The notes under the pieces are model-generated. The model worked only from the letters and a program-made list of their open reading frames with translations, was not told the DNA's origin and did not search any database. The translations under genes and the position numbers were made by a program. DNA of 35,954 nucleotides from a virus, in the IMG/VR virus record IMGVR_UViG_3300007345_000114, positions 1 to 35,954 of that record. One strand, 5' to 3'. Below are positions 7,202 to 14,453 of this stretch, piece after piece; position 1 is the first letter of the stretch, and every line of letters starts with the position of its first letter.

Positions 7202-7516
7202 CTACTTCTCCAAATTTATTTTCTGCTTCCGCTCAACAAGCTCTTGGTATATGTGGTCCAAGCTGTCCCGCAGTTTTTCTTTGCCCCCCTTGACACCGAA
7301 GTACCTCTTGACATCACCGATCTTCCAGTATCTGTGTGGTTTCATGTCGGCTTTGCAGTAGAGGTTCATGTCCCGCCTGCTGATCAGCAGGTTGTACATG
7401 CACTGCTTCATGTCATGCCCATTGACATTGATAATGGGGGCATCGTCGTCGTTAAGTTGCTGCCAAAATGGTGCATTCTTGTCTACTTTATTCAGACCAG
7501 GGTTGATTTTGCTCAT
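7202..7516 (-). CDS. Hypothetical protein, 104 aa
   Basis: It starts MSKINPGLNKVDKNAPFWQQ and has a mixed alpha/beta middle (APIINVNGHDMKQCMYNLLI, HRYWKIGDVKRYFGVKGGKEK) ending in a charged helix. The WKIGDVKRYFGVKG portion could be a small DNA- or protein-binding helix pair. No family recognised. ATG 7516 overlaps the upstream gene by 29 bases. Confidence 0.55.
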   Translation of the reverse strand: MSKINPGLNKVDKNAPFWQQLNDDDAPIINVNGHDMKQCMYNLLISRRDMNLYCKADMKPHRYWKIGDVKRYFGVKGGKEKLRDSLDHIYQELVERKQKINLEK

Positions 7517-7835
7517 GGTAGAGTTTGAGTTTTGAGTTGTAGTTGCGGACTGTACCATCTAACATCATGGCTAGGCCTCGGTTTTCTGGTTCATCCTTTA
7601 GTTGTTCTGTCAGGCGCTCGACGTGACCCCACAATTCATCAAGGTAGGACTTGGTGATCGTGGTATGATGCGGCGTCGCTTCAGTTTGCACATCATTCAT
7701 CGTCAACTTATCCCCACCCTTGTATAGATCGCGGGGTGTTACTTGATTGACCTCGAAGCATTGACCTGTGCAACTAGCAGGTCCAGTGGGGTGACCGCAT
7801 TGGTCACACCCCACGCTTTGTTTTGTTTTACTCAT
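7488..7835 (-). CDS. Small protein with N-terminal zinc-ribbon-like Cys cluster, 115 aa
   Basis: It begins MSKTKQSVGCDQCGHPTGPA followed by SCTGQC, so four cysteines are spaced like a small zinc ribbon (C-x2-C then C-x3-C). The C-terminal half is a long helix with WGHVERLTEQLKDEPENRGL, likely a coiled coil. Unknown function. ATG 7835 gives an ATGA-type overlap with the upstream gene; longer upstream reading in this frame is Arg-rich shadow sequence. Confidence 0.6.
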   Translation of the reverse strand: MSKTKQSVGCDQCGHPTGPASCTGQCFEVNQVTPRDLYKGGDKLTMNDVQTEATPHHTTITKSYLDELWGHVERLTEQLKDEPENRGLAMMLDGTVRNYNSKLKLYHEQNQPWSE

Positions 7836-8017
7836 GCGTCTTCTTCTATGTGATGTGAGGTTTCTTGATAGTCGGTCTGCTGATTGAAGAGGTCGCCATC
7901 GTCCTCTTGCCTTGCCAAATCCATCGCCTCTTCCTCGCAGTCGGCATACACCTCGGCGGTGTAGTAGCCTGTGGCTCGCCACTCGATAGTGACTTTGTAT
8001 TTCTTCTGTTCACTCAT
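7832..8017 (-). CDS. Small hypothetical protein, 61 aa
   Basis: The pattern KYKVTIEWRATGYYTAEVYA then DCEEEAMDLARQED suggests two beta strands followed by a helix, a layout common in short phage proteins of unknown role. It has an acidic C-terminus. It overlaps both neighbours by a few bases. Confidence 0.6.
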   Translation of the reverse strand: MSEQKKYKVTIEWRATGYYTAEVYADCEEEAMDLARQEDDGDLFNQQTDYQETSHHIEEDA

Positions 8018-8291
8018 AGGTGTTGTCTTTCAGGATTTCGAACACCATACGTGGGACGTAGTCCCTGAAGGCGGTGTCCTGCTTTTGTAACCATGTGCTG
8101 ATGACCTCGGTGTCCTCATGCCTGGAGAACTTGGAGGCCAGCTCACGCATGGGTGGGCCGTCAATGTCTTTGATGTCTTCGCCCCATCGTTTTCGGTCAC
8201 GCTTGACTTCATCGGAGATAGCTTTGGCACGGAGCCGCACTCGCACTGCTACGTGCTTGTCGAGGTGTTTGGTACGGGTAAGGAAACTCAT
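8010..8291 (-). CDS. Hypothetical protein, 93 aa
   Basis: A charged helical protein (MSFLTRTKHLDKHVAVRVRL, KRDRKRWGEDIKDIDGPPMR). No domain recognised. The N-terminal half is strongly basic, the C-terminal half mixed. ATG 8291 overlaps the upstream stop by four bases. Confidence 0.6.
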   Translation of the reverse strand: MSFLTRTKHLDKHVAVRVRLRAKAISDEVKRDRKRWGEDIKDIDGPPMRELASKFSRHEDTEVISTWLQKQDTAFRDYVPRMVFEILKDNTYE

Positions 8292-8599
8292 GCGTAGTAA
8301 CGATTGATGAGACGCTTCTCTTCCTTCACGTAGCGCTCGTGTAGCTCGCCTTCGCCGAGGGGTTTGTCCTCGTCTTCGTACCCATCCTCGTCCTCGTGGA
8401 AGGCAATGGGTTCGTCACGCAGTAGCATGGCGAGGAAGTCCAGCCATTCGGCGTTGTTCTTACTGAGCCTGAGTTGCAAGCGCATCTCTACGATCATCTC
8501 AGCGACTTCGCGCTTCTTCATGTCCCCGATACGGTCGAGTTCAGATTGAACGAACTCCTCGTTGAGGGGCTTATCGGGTTTGTTGTAGTGGTAACTCAT
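8288..8599 (-). CDS. Hypothetical acidic helical protein, 103 aa
   Basis: It contains two predicted helices (EEFVQSELDRIGDMKKREVA and RLSKNNAEWLDFLAMLLRDE) followed by a very acidic stretch (FHEDEDGYEDEDKPLGEGEL) and a basic-acidic tail. Not recognised. A 25-base gap separates it from the upstream gene. Confidence 0.6.
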   Translation of the reverse strand: MSYHYNKPDKPLNEEFVQSELDRIGDMKKREVAEMIVEMRLQLRLSKNNAEWLDFLAMLLRDEPIAFHEDEDGYEDEDKPLGEGELHERYVKEEKRLINRYYA

Positions 8600-8624
8600 G
8601 TTTGTGGGGTTTCGGGTTGTTCAT

Positions 8625-8873
8625 TTATCTGATGGTATATCCTCCGTGTTCTACGGCAGTGCAGTGAATCGCTCCGCCATCATTGCCTTCGTCATCCCGC
8701 ATAGGGACTAGGAAGGTTTTGTCGTCGAGAAACAGAACCACTGGCCTATTGTACCAGCCCCATTGATCTGCTTCTTTCTTTGTCATGTAGCGCACCTCAA
8801 CGATCTTGCGGCCCTTGCGGGCGGCACGCATCTTCTCTGCGTGCTCTTTGTCTGTTCTATTCATAGTCACCAT
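8625..8873 (-). CDS. Small conserved phage protein, 82 aa
   Basis: A basic N-terminus is followed by VEVRYMTKKEADQWGWYNRP and LFLDDKTFLVPMRDDEGNDG. The order RYMTKKEAD...GWYNRP...LDD...P-RDDEGNDGG resembles a small phage family of unknown function that I recall from marine phages. Starts at ATG 8873 or ATG 8864 are equally possible; both overlap the upstream gene. Confidence 0.6.
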   Translation of the reverse strand: MVTMNRTDKEHAEKMRAARKGRKIVEVRYMTKKEADQWGWYNRPVVLFLDDKTFLVPMRDDEGNDGGAIHCTAVEHGGYTIR

Positions 8874-9147
8874 CGGCTATCCAAAACTCCTCGTGCGAGA
8901 TGTCACCGAGCCCTGGCATCTTGTCGAGCGGGTGCTTGGTGATGTGGTAGTAGATGCGATTGACGTAGTGCCAACCCATAGCGAACAAGGTGCCACCTTC
9001 CACATCCAATGCAGTGATGACACGGTTCTCTTCTGCCGCTTTCTTGACCTCCTCGTACTCCTCCCCGTAGGTCTCCCATATGTCACCCTGCGTAGGGTTG
9101 ACGTGGTTGGGGATGAGTTCGATCTTGTCGAATTGTTCTTCAGTCAT
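8857..9147 (-). CDS. Hypothetical protein, 96 aa
   Basis: MTEEQFDKIELIPNHVNPTQ start; middle EEVKKAAEENRVITALDVEG, end MPGLGDISHEEFWIADGDYE. An acidic alpha/beta protein not recognised. ATG 9147 overlaps the stop of the upstream 50-codon gene by 8 bases, which supports both genes; the longer frame upstream is a shadow. Confidence 0.6.
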   Translation of the reverse strand: MTEEQFDKIELIPNHVNPTQGDIWETYGEEYEEVKKAAEENRVITALDVEGGTLFAMGWHYVNRIYYHITKHPLDKMPGLGDISHEEFWIADGDYE

Positions 9148-9292
9148 GGTACAGTTTGTCGATGTTCTTGATGACGAAGGCAACAGCTTCGTATTCATAC
9201 TTGGCGTCAGGAAACTCTGACGGCTTACGGGATTTGTCGGCGAGGTCACTCTTGATGACCCTCAGCTCCCGAAGGAGTTTATCTTTCTTCAT
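9140..9292 (-). CDS. Small hypothetical protein, 50 aa
   Basis: The frame reads MKKDKLLRELRVIKSDLADK, SRKPSEFPDAKYEYEAVAFV, IKNIDKLYHD: a charged two-helix protein. It begins with an ATGA overlap with the previous gene's TGA and overlaps the next gene's ATG by 8 bases. It fills an otherwise empty 140-base interval. Confidence 0.65.
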   Translation of the reverse strand: MKKDKLLRELRVIKSDLADKSRKPSEFPDAKYEYEAVAFVIKNIDKLYHD

Positions 9293-9744
9293 GCTTCCAC
9301 AGTCTTGTAGTCCCAATCAATTGGGGTGGATACGCCATGCTTCAAGCTATAGATATTGTCTACGCCTGACTCGTCAAGGAGATACTGTTGCTTGAGTTCT
9401 GTCAGGTTCCAAGGCAGATGCAAACAGTGGCGGACAGGTTGGATGCCGATCGACACTGGCTTGTTGTCGTATATTCGGGACGTCAACAACACCCCATAGT
9501 CTGCGGGGTCTGCATCATTTTGGACGCACTGCATCAGGGCGTCAGACTCAAGCGCTGGGATATCCATGAAGAGATCAGGGTGTGGGGGCAGAGGCAACCA
9601 CACCCTCTCTCTATCGAAAGGGATGTAGTAGTACCCATGACGCAGGGAATTGTGCAACATGTCGAAAGTCAGGAGTGACTGTCCGAAGGCAAGGGCTTCG
9701 CCGACTGCGCGGGCGATAGCAAGGGTTCGAGGATTCTGTTTCAT
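9289..9744 (-). CDS. Hypothetical protein, 151 aa
   Basis: It starts MKQNPRTLAIARAVGEALAF, continues with IPFDRERVWLPLPPHPDLFM and CVQNDADPADYGVLLTSRIY and ends YSLKHGVSTPIDWDYKTVEA. No family recognised. ATG 9744 shares an ATGA overlap with the upstream gene, so the longer reading to 9801 is not used. Confidence 0.6.
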   Translation of the reverse strand: MKQNPRTLAIARAVGEALAFGQSLLTFDMLHNSLRHGYYYIPFDRERVWLPLPPHPDLFMDIPALESDALMQCVQNDADPADYGVLLTSRIYDNKPVSIGIQPVRHCLHLPWNLTELKQQYLLDESGVDNIYSLKHGVSTPIDWDYKTVEA

Positions 9745-10079
9745 TGTACTTGTCTTATTGTTTTGAAATTTGTGAGGGTCCGCTCTTCGTATATGCGGCA
9801 CTGTTGGATTTTGATTTCTGTTCCGTTGTCTAGGTATGCTGTGTTGTCATCAAACTCTAGCCATTCTGTCCATGTCAGCAAGTCATGGGTGTAGCATTCC
9901 TCGATGAGGCCATCGTCACTCAAACTGTTGTACTCTTCGCAACCGTTGGCACGGAGGTAGCCAAGGAGCGAGGCTTCGTCGGCGAAGGTCTTATCACCAT
10001 CATACAAGAAGCCTTGTGACATACCACGTCCTGACCACATGCATTTGCGTGTGTGAATTGGGGTGTATCCTACAATCAT
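9741..10079 (-). CDS. Hypothetical protein, 112 aa
   Basis: MIVGYTPIHTRKCMWSGRGM start, acidic middle (NSLSDDGLIEECYTHDLLTW), C-terminus YLDNGTEIKIQQCRIYEERT. Not recognised. The ATG at 10079 overlaps the TAA of the next upstream small gene by one base. Confidence 0.6.
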   Translation of the reverse strand: MIVGYTPIHTRKCMWSGRGMSQGFLYDGDKTFADEASLLGYLRANGCEEYNSLSDDGLIEECYTHDLLTWTEWLEFDDNTAYLDNGTEIKIQQCRIYEERTLTNFKTIRQVQ

Positions 10080-10246
10080 TACTCTGTTTCTTTCGGGAGA
10101 AAGTATTCTTTCAACTTGTCGAGTGACTTAGCACACTGCTTCAGGTCTTCGCTCGGCACAGACATCAGCACGTTGTGCATATTCAGGTGTTGCTTCAGTG
10201 AGTGATAGGCTGTCATGAAGTGGTCTTCAGCTTCTCTCTTGTTCAT
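10079..10246 (-). CDS. Small helical protein, 55 aa
   Basis: The frame reads MNKREAEDHFMTAYHSLKQH, LNMHNVLMSVPSEDLKQCAK, SLDKLKEYFLPKETE. It is an amphipathic helical protein with an ATGA overlap with the upstream stop and a one-base TAA/ATG junction downstream. It fills a 163-base interval left between longer genes. Confidence 0.65.
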   Translation of the reverse strand: MNKREAEDHFMTAYHSLKQHLNMHNVLMSVPSEDLKQCAKSLDKLKEYFLPKETE

Positions 10247-10587
10247 TGTCCGATGTGTTCATTGATGTGCATGATGGCCTGTTGGATGTTGCCGATTAGC
10301 GTCCGCACTTTACTCGCGGAGAGGTAGGCGCCTTCAGGTTGTGCGTACTCAGCAAGGTGTTCAGCATCCTCATCGATACTGCGGAGCAGCTCCTTGATGG
10401 TCATGTCATGGAGCATGGGTTGGAAATCGCACGCAGGTGGTGGGACAGGTGGCAACTCATCGATCCTGCGCTGGAAGTAGGCGGCCTTGTCAGCAAGGCG
10501 TGGGTTGTCCTCCCACCCTGCGGTGGCGTAGATTTCTGCGAGGCGTTGCGCGAAGTAATCACGCTTGGGGAGTCTAGGTTTACTCAT
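10243..10587 (-). CDS. Hypothetical helical protein, 114 aa
   Basis: A basic N-terminus (MSKPRLPKRDYFAQRLAEIY) and a central PPVPPPACDF hinge separate two helical parts, with MTIKELLRSIDEDAEHLAEY in the second. Coiled-coil-like. Function unknown. Confidence 0.6.
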   Translation of the reverse strand: MSKPRLPKRDYFAQRLAEIYATAGWEDNPRLADKAAYFQRRIDELPPVPPPACDFQPMLHDMTIKELLRSIDEDAEHLAEYAQPEGAYLSASKVRTLIGNIQQAIMHINEHIGQ

Positions 10588-10598
10588 TTGTTTGGGGG

Positions 10599-11027
10599 TT
10601 ATATGATGAATATGTCGTCGTGAAAATATGATACCTCCTGTGGGGGGATACCCTTATATACATTGATACGGGTTGGGTCTCCTTCTTTGATTTCGTAGTA
10701 GCCAAAGTCATATTCTTCGTCGCCTAGCCAATCGACCCTGCCATGCAACGTCACCCCCCATGGTTTGAAGTAGGTGACACACAGGTAGTGTAGCCATGCG
10801 CCATGCTCATAATGCTTGCCATCCAAGGCCATGAGGTAGTGGGGATCGCCGTTGTCTCGCTCGACACGCCAATCACACCACAGTGAAGGTTGACCTTCAG
10901 GTGGTTCGTTAGTGTCGTCAGGTCGGCACCTGCGAGTGTTGACGAATTCATTGAACTGCCTAGCCTCGTCGTCAGTCAGGTTGCGAGAGAGCTTGAGTTT
11001 CCCTGTGAATGTGGTATAGTATCCCAT
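10599..11027 (-). CDS. Conserved phage hypothetical protein, 142 aa
   Basis: It begins MGYYTTFTGKLKLSRNLTDD, a start I associate with small phage proteins of unknown role. It has an aromatic-rich beta-like body (PSLWCDWRVERDNGDPHYLM, VTLHGRVDWLGDEEYDFGYY). ATG 11027 follows the upstream stop (11029) almost directly; the long same-frame extension upstream is Ser/Thr/Arg-rich shadow of the next gene. Confidence 0.6.
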   Translation of the reverse strand: MGYYTTFTGKLKLSRNLTDDEARQFNEFVNTRRCRPDDTNEPPEGQPSLWCDWRVERDNGDPHYLMALDGKHYEHGAWLHYLCVTYFKPWGVTLHGRVDWLGDEEYDFGYYEIKEGDPTRINVYKGIPPQEVSYFHDDIFII

Positions 11028-11028
11028 A

Positions 11029-11772
11029 TCAGTAGTGGTTGTTGATTTTGATGTCGGTGGCACCCTTACCCGTGATGCCTGAGCACAGCCCGCACTTGGC
11101 ACAGGTCGTGAGTGAAAGTTCCTTGGAGGCAGGGCATTGCACAGCCTTGGAGGTGTCATCGGGTTCGACGCAGATGAAAGACCGCCACCCCGTGATGGAT
11201 GCGGCATCCTTGTCAGAGTGAGCCGATGCCATGAAGAAAGCCTTGTATGCTTGCGCCCACTGCTTGCGAGCCTGGTGTGTGTACCCCGTCCACTTGACCT
11301 CAGAACGTTTGGACAGGACGATGTCACCGACGAGTCCGATGTCGAGCAGGGATGGCTCACCGTATGTGCCGAAGCGTATGTAGTCGGCACGCTCTGCCAT
11401 CTTCATGATGTCAGCACGTTGGACGGCATCGATACCCTCGTAAATCTCCTCATTGCACACGGACTTGAGCATGGACAGGAAGCCCGAATACTGCCACAAC
11501 TTGTGGGTGTAGCACTTGCCGTTGCCGCTGTTGTTGGAGAGCGGGCAGTCGAGGCAGTTGGCGGCGTCGAGATCGAAGAACTGCTTCATACTGAACTTGC
11601 GCTTGCCGTCGAGGTGTGACCGCACAAGGGCAAGCTGTCGCAGGTCGAAGTGGTACGTCTGCAGGACTTGCATCCAAGGCTCTGCAATCTTGTCGTTGGT
11701 GGTCTTGCCGAGGCGGACGACGTGCAGTACGTCACCGTCGTGCCACGCGACACGGTTAACTTTCTTGGGCAT
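11029..11772 (-). CDS. Cysteine-rich conserved phage/plasmid protein, 247 aa
   Basis: The largest unknown of the accessory block. It shows CLDCPLSNNSGNGKC at about 74-88, IRFGTYGEPSLL near 132-143, KWTGYTHQARKQW at about 160-172, and a C-terminal CPASKELSLTTCAKCGLCSG. The C-x2-C...C and C...C-x2-C-x2-C clusters suggest bound metal or an Fe-S cluster at each end. The RFG-x-x-GEP and TGYTHQ motifs recur in a family I have seen in phages and mobile elements, but I cannot name its activity. It starts MPKKVNRVAWHDGDVLHVVR with a 17-base overlap to the upstream gene. Confidence 0.65.
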   Translation of the reverse strand: MPKKVNRVAWHDGDVLHVVRLGKTTNDKIAEPWMQVLQTYHFDLRQLALVRSHLDGKRKFSMKQFFDLDAANCLDCPLSNNSGNGKCYTHKLWQYSGFLSMLKSVCNEEIYEGIDAVQRADIMKMAERADYIRFGTYGEPSLLDIGLVGDIVLSKRSEVKWTGYTHQARKQWAQAYKAFFMASAHSDKDAASITGWRSFICVEPDDTSKAVQCPASKELSLTTCAKCGLCSGITGKGATDIKINNHY

Positions 11773-12058
11773 CGTTTCTCATATTGCGTTTCTTTTCTCT
11801 CATATCTTGTGCGGTGTTGTACATCGTGCTGAGGCACTTGATACCTGCCACCTCGATCTTCTCATCGGTGCCACGCTTACTGCAGTACCGAGACCACTTA
11901 TTTACGTTCCACGCGTGAGTGGCTGGGTCATCTAACATCCCCGCCACGAAGGAGTGCAGCATATGTTCACTGCCCACCAATCGCATAACGGGGGAGAATT
12001 CCTCTTTGCATTCTTCAAGGATGGCAAGGCCTTGTGCTCGTAACATTTTTGCATTCAT
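11756..12058 (-). CDS. Hypothetical protein, 100 aa
   Basis: MNAKMLRAQGLAILEECKEE start, middle HSFVAGMLDDPATHAWNVNK, basic C-terminus (DMREKKRNMRNDAQES). Helical; no family recognised. ATG 12058 has an ATGA overlap with the upstream small gene. Confidence 0.55.
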   Translation of the reverse strand: MNAKMLRAQGLAILEECKEEFSPVMRLVGSEHMLHSFVAGMLDDPATHAWNVNKWSRYCSKRGTDEKIEVAGIKCLSTMYNTAQDMREKKRNMRNDAQES

Positions 12059-12294
12059 AATCCAAGCTGTCTGTTCAGGTGCGTAATCATTCTGTCTTTG
12101 CTCAACTGCTTTGCAGTCCAACAATAGTATCCGACCTCGCAATTCCGTGGACCCAACCACGGCAGTTCAGGTGCAGTCTCAAACTGATGCTGACTGATGT
12201 CCTGTAGTGCTACTCTACGCGCAAGGGCGAGACCGCCTCGATTGTTGCGGTCTCTCTTGTGTAGGCTATGGTGCCAAGGGGGTTTCATATGCAT
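12055..12294 (-). CDS. Hypothetical basic protein, 79 aa
   Basis: A basic protein beginning MHMKPPWHHSLHKRDRNNRG; a second ATG at 12288 is equally good. It contains GYYCWTAKQLSKDRMITHLN. It fits between its neighbours with an ATGA overlap downstream and one base upstream, which supports reality. Composition is unremarkable otherwise. Confidence 0.5.
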   Translation of the reverse strand: MHMKPPWHHSLHKRDRNNRGGLALARRVALQDISQHQFETAPELPWLGPRNCEVGYYCWTAKQLSKDRMITHLNRQLGL

Positions 12295-12295
12295 A

Positions 12296-12550
12296 CTATG
12301 GGAGGTTTTTGTTGATGTTTTCTACGTCATCGTGGTCGTACCATTCGGGGAATTGGATGCCGCTACGCCAACGCTCCATCAGCGTGTCGAAGATGGAATC
12401 TTGAAAGTTGAACTCGTAGGGGTCATCGGTGTCCGTGCAGTCAGGCACGAGGCCTGCATCCACTAATTTGTCGACGATGTTGATGGCGATGTCCCTGACA
12501 TCGTCGATAGTGAATCCCGTAGGGACTGGGTGTGTGGGTTTGTTGTCCAT
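12296..12550 (-). CDS. Hypothetical acidic protein, 84 aa
   Basis: MDNKPTHPVPTGFTIDDVRD start, then AINIVDKLVDAGLVPDCTDT and a C-terminal FPEWYDHDDVENINKNLP. An acidic protein without a recognised domain. ATG 12550 is used; the longer frame is Ser/Thr-rich shadow of the radC-like gene. Confidence 0.55.
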   Translation of the reverse strand: MDNKPTHPVPTGFTIDDVRDIAINIVDKLVDAGLVPDCTDTDDPYEFNFQDSIFDTLMERWRSGIQFPEWYDHDDVENINKNLP

Positions 12551-12557
12551 AAGGGGG

Positions 12558-13007
12558 TTATATGCATAGGTCAGAGAGGGACTTGTGGTCGTCGTGTGTG
12601 ACGATGATGTGGTCGAGGCAGGGGAGGTCAAGCACCTTGCCCGCCTTTACCAAGTCTGTTGTTATACTCCTGTCCGCAAGACTTGGACTCGCCACGCCGC
12701 TTGGGTGGTTGTGTGCCATAACGAATCCTGAGCAGTGGTCGAGCAAGAGCCTACTGAAGATTAGCTTGGGGTCGAAGATGCACGACGCCGTACCGCCTGA
12801 CGCAAGGCGGAACACTGTACGTATCTTATTGGCTCGTGATAGCCCGATGATGACACCGACTTCGCGCACCTCCATATCGTCACCAATCGCTTCGCGGATG
12901 GTTTGTAGGACGTGAATGTCTTGCGTGACGCGAGCGCCGTCATTGTGCTTGCGCTTGTAGGTCAGGCATAGTTCGCCTGCCTTGAAGATTGATTCTATTT
13001 CATTCAT
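12558..13007 (-). CDS. radC: RadC-like JAB (JAMM metalloprotease-fold) protein
   Basis: A 149-residue protein with the JAMM metal site H99-x-H101-x7-S109-x2-D112 in GFVMAHNHPSGVASPSLADR and the usual preceding GLSRANKI strand. RadC-like proteins are common in phages, plasmids and genomic islands. Despite the historic name, their role is not DNA repair as first proposed and remains unsettled. The bacterial RadC N-terminal helix-hairpin-helix is absent, leaving a short JAB-only form typical of mobile elements. It overlaps the next upstream gene by 8 bases. The family assignment is secure, the function is not. Confidence 0.85.
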   Translation of the reverse strand: MNEIESIFKAGELCLTYKRKHNDGARVTQDIHVLQTIREAIGDDMEVREVGVIIGLSRANKIRTVFRLASGGTASCIFDPKLIFSRLLLDHCSGFVMAHNHPSGVASPSLADRSITTDLVKAGKVLDLPCLDHIIVTHDDHKSLSDLCI

Positions 13008-13236
13008 AGTCGTGGTATTTACCCGTACCGCGACACTCGCGGCAGGTTTGGTAGTCTGGTTGGTCGTGGCGTGAGTAGTCTACGACTTCACCTGATCCAC
13101 CGCACGCATCGCACGGGGATCCGTAGTCATCGTCGTCTTCGACGTACTCGCAATGCTCTTTGCATTCAGGGCAGATGCCGATGTCGTCGGATGTTTCGAC
13201 AGGTGGTGCTCCACAGCAGTCGCTTACTTTAGCCAT
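13000..13236 (-). CDS. Zinc-finger protein with DnaJ-like CxxCxGxG repeats, 78 aa
   Basis: It starts MAKVSDCCGAPPVETSDDIG with CPECKEHC following, then CDACGGSGEVVDY and CRECRGTGKYHDY. The last two are DnaJ-type C-x2-C-x-G-x-G motifs that would pair to bind zinc. The N-terminal CC...CPEC looks like a separate zinc ribbon. Such small phage zinc fingers may act as chaperone-like or adaptor proteins; no J-domain is present. Confidence 0.7.
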   Translation of the reverse strand: MAKVSDCCGAPPVETSDDIGICPECKEHCEYVEDDDDYGSPCDACGGSGEVVDYSRHDQPDYQTCRECRGTGKYHDYE

Positions 13237-13520
13237 TAGCTGTTCAGTTTGAATGCTCGGTTAAGGAAGTCGGAGGTCATAGGGCGCTTGCATTGCTCCT
13301 CTCGCACCCACTTGAGGATGTCCCTGCACCGCCAATACTCATCGAAGTGCTCCTTCTTGCGGGCGATGCTCTTGATGCGGTCGCGGAGGCGTTGCTCGAT
13401 AGTGTACAATTGTGTGTCGTCGTAGTACGAGATGAGTTCTCGTAGTTCTTTCTCGGTGGCCTTGGTGGTAGGCTTCGACCGTAGCTCGGCGATGCGAGCG
13501 TCTATCTCTTCGCTTGTCAT
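13236..13520 (-). CDS. Hypothetical helical protein, 94 aa
   Basis: A charged, fully helical protein: MTSEEIDARIAELRSKPTTK, TEKELRELISYYDDTQLYTI, EYWRCRDILKWVREEQCKRP. Coiled-coil-like in the first half. Unknown function; it shares one base with each neighbour. Confidence 0.6.
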   Translation of the reverse strand: MTSEEIDARIAELRSKPTTKATEKELRELISYYDDTQLYTIEQRLRDRIKSIARKKEHFDEYWRCRDILKWVREEQCKRPMTSDFLNRAFKLNS

Positions 13521-13709
13521 TTACTTGCTGAATTGAATGTATCCGAGCAGGGCGATGATTGCCCCGCCGCTAATTCCGATGAGGTACACCGCCTGTGTGT
13601 CTGGGTGTAGTTCGTTGGGGTGTGCGAGTCCGAAGAACATCCCCATCAGTAGGCAGTAGCACCCAACGATTGCGAGGAAGCACGCTTCACTTAGCTTGTC
13701 TCTGTACAT
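13521..13709 (-). CDS. Small two-pass membrane protein, 62 aa
   Basis: It starts MYRDKLSEACFLAIVGCYCL and has two hydrophobic helices: residues about 9-27 and about 43-59 (YLIGISGGAIIALLGYIQF), joined by a polar loop. ATG 13709 is preferred; upstream reading in this frame overlaps the next gene. It is early-transcribed, so it is more likely a membrane-acting host-takeover or superinfection protein than a holin. That is context only. Confidence 0.6.
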   Translation of the reverse strand: MYRDKLSEACFLAIVGCYCLLMGMFFGLAHPNELHPDTQAVYLIGISGGAIIALLGYIQFSK

Positions 13710-13710
13710 C

Positions 13711-13974
13711 TTAGCTGAGTTTGATGATGAGTTCGCCGCGTCCGTTAGTCCTGGTCTTGACACCTTTGTGCTTTGCCCATCGCTTGATTTCGTTGGGTAG
13801 GACGTGTTGCGGCGCACAGGCTTTGCGCTTGCCCCGCTTGTAGCGTGGCGTTCGGTCTTGCAGGTCGGCGAGGCTAATCTTGCCAACGCACTTGACCTTG
13901 GCTTGCTTGGTCATATGGGGGGTGCTCCACACGGATGTGGTAGCACGCCCCCCCTTGGTATTGAACTTGTTCAT
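13711..13974 (-). CDS. Small basic protein, 87 aa
   Basis: A strongly basic protein (MNKFNTKGGRATTSVWSTPH, KRGKRKACAPQHVLPNEIKR, KGVKTRTNGRGELIIKLS) that could bind nucleic acid. A second ATG at 13914 is possible. No recognised family. Confidence 0.55.
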   Translation of the reverse strand: MNKFNTKGGRATTSVWSTPHMTKQAKVKCVGKISLADLQDRTPRYKRGKRKACAPQHVLPNEIKRWAKHKGVKTRTNGRGELIIKLS

Positions 13975-13978
13975 CGTG

Positions 13979-14413
13979 TCAGAACTTGATGGGTTGAGCG
14001 AATTGGTGCGTGAGTCGGAAGGATGCCATCAGGACGTCCTTGCCTTCGCCGCTTGCCAACTTCTTGAGGGTGAGACGGTATTGACATACCGCAGAGGACG
14101 TGTAGTCCGTGGTGGTCATCGCGAGCTTGTCGTTCATATCGTCGCCGTAGTAGACGCGGATGTCCAACTTGCCCGTGTTTGAGAAAGCGCACGGGAGGTT
14201 TTTCCCGTACTTCTTCTTGTACTTCTCCTGCTCGTCGATCTGTGCTTGTGCAAACTGTTGCACCGCGACTGCAGTCTTGAACAGAAGGTCTTGCTCGGAA
14301 CGTACTGTACGAATGTTCTGCAACTTGGTGGCAGACACGCGGAGCGTTCCGTCAGACTTGTACTGCGTGAGTTGTACACGCATCATTTTGGGTGTGGTCT
14401 TGACTTGGGTCAT
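13979..14413 (-). CDS. First gene of the early operon: hypothetical protein, 144 aa
   Basis: MTQVKTTPKMMRVQLTQYKS start with beta-strand-like segments, then a coiled helix (QFAQAQIDEQEKYKKKYGKN) and DKLAMTTTDYTSSAVCQYRL. Not recognised. As the promoter-proximal gene it is likely expressed first and strongest. The ATG is preceded by a structured leader with a hairpin at 14437-14452. Confidence 0.6.
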   Translation of the reverse strand: MTQVKTTPKMMRVQLTQYKSDGTLRVSATKLQNIRTVRSEQDLLFKTAVAVQQFAQAQIDEQEKYKKKYGKNLPCAFSNTGKLDIRVYYGDDMNDKLAMTTTDYTSSAVCQYRLTLKKLASGEGKDVLMASFRLTHQFAQPIKF

Positions 14414-14436
14414 GACTATTGAATTGAAGGGTTAGT

Positions 14437-14452
14437 GACTCACCATTGAGTC
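14437..14452 (-). other. Perfect 6-bp hairpin in the early-operon leader
   Basis: GACTCA-CCAT-TGAGTC is a perfect inverted repeat with a 4-base loop, 24 bases upstream of the first early ATG. In RNA it forms a stable stem-loop. There is no T run, so it is not a terminator. Confidence 0.55.
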
Positions 14453-14453
14453 G

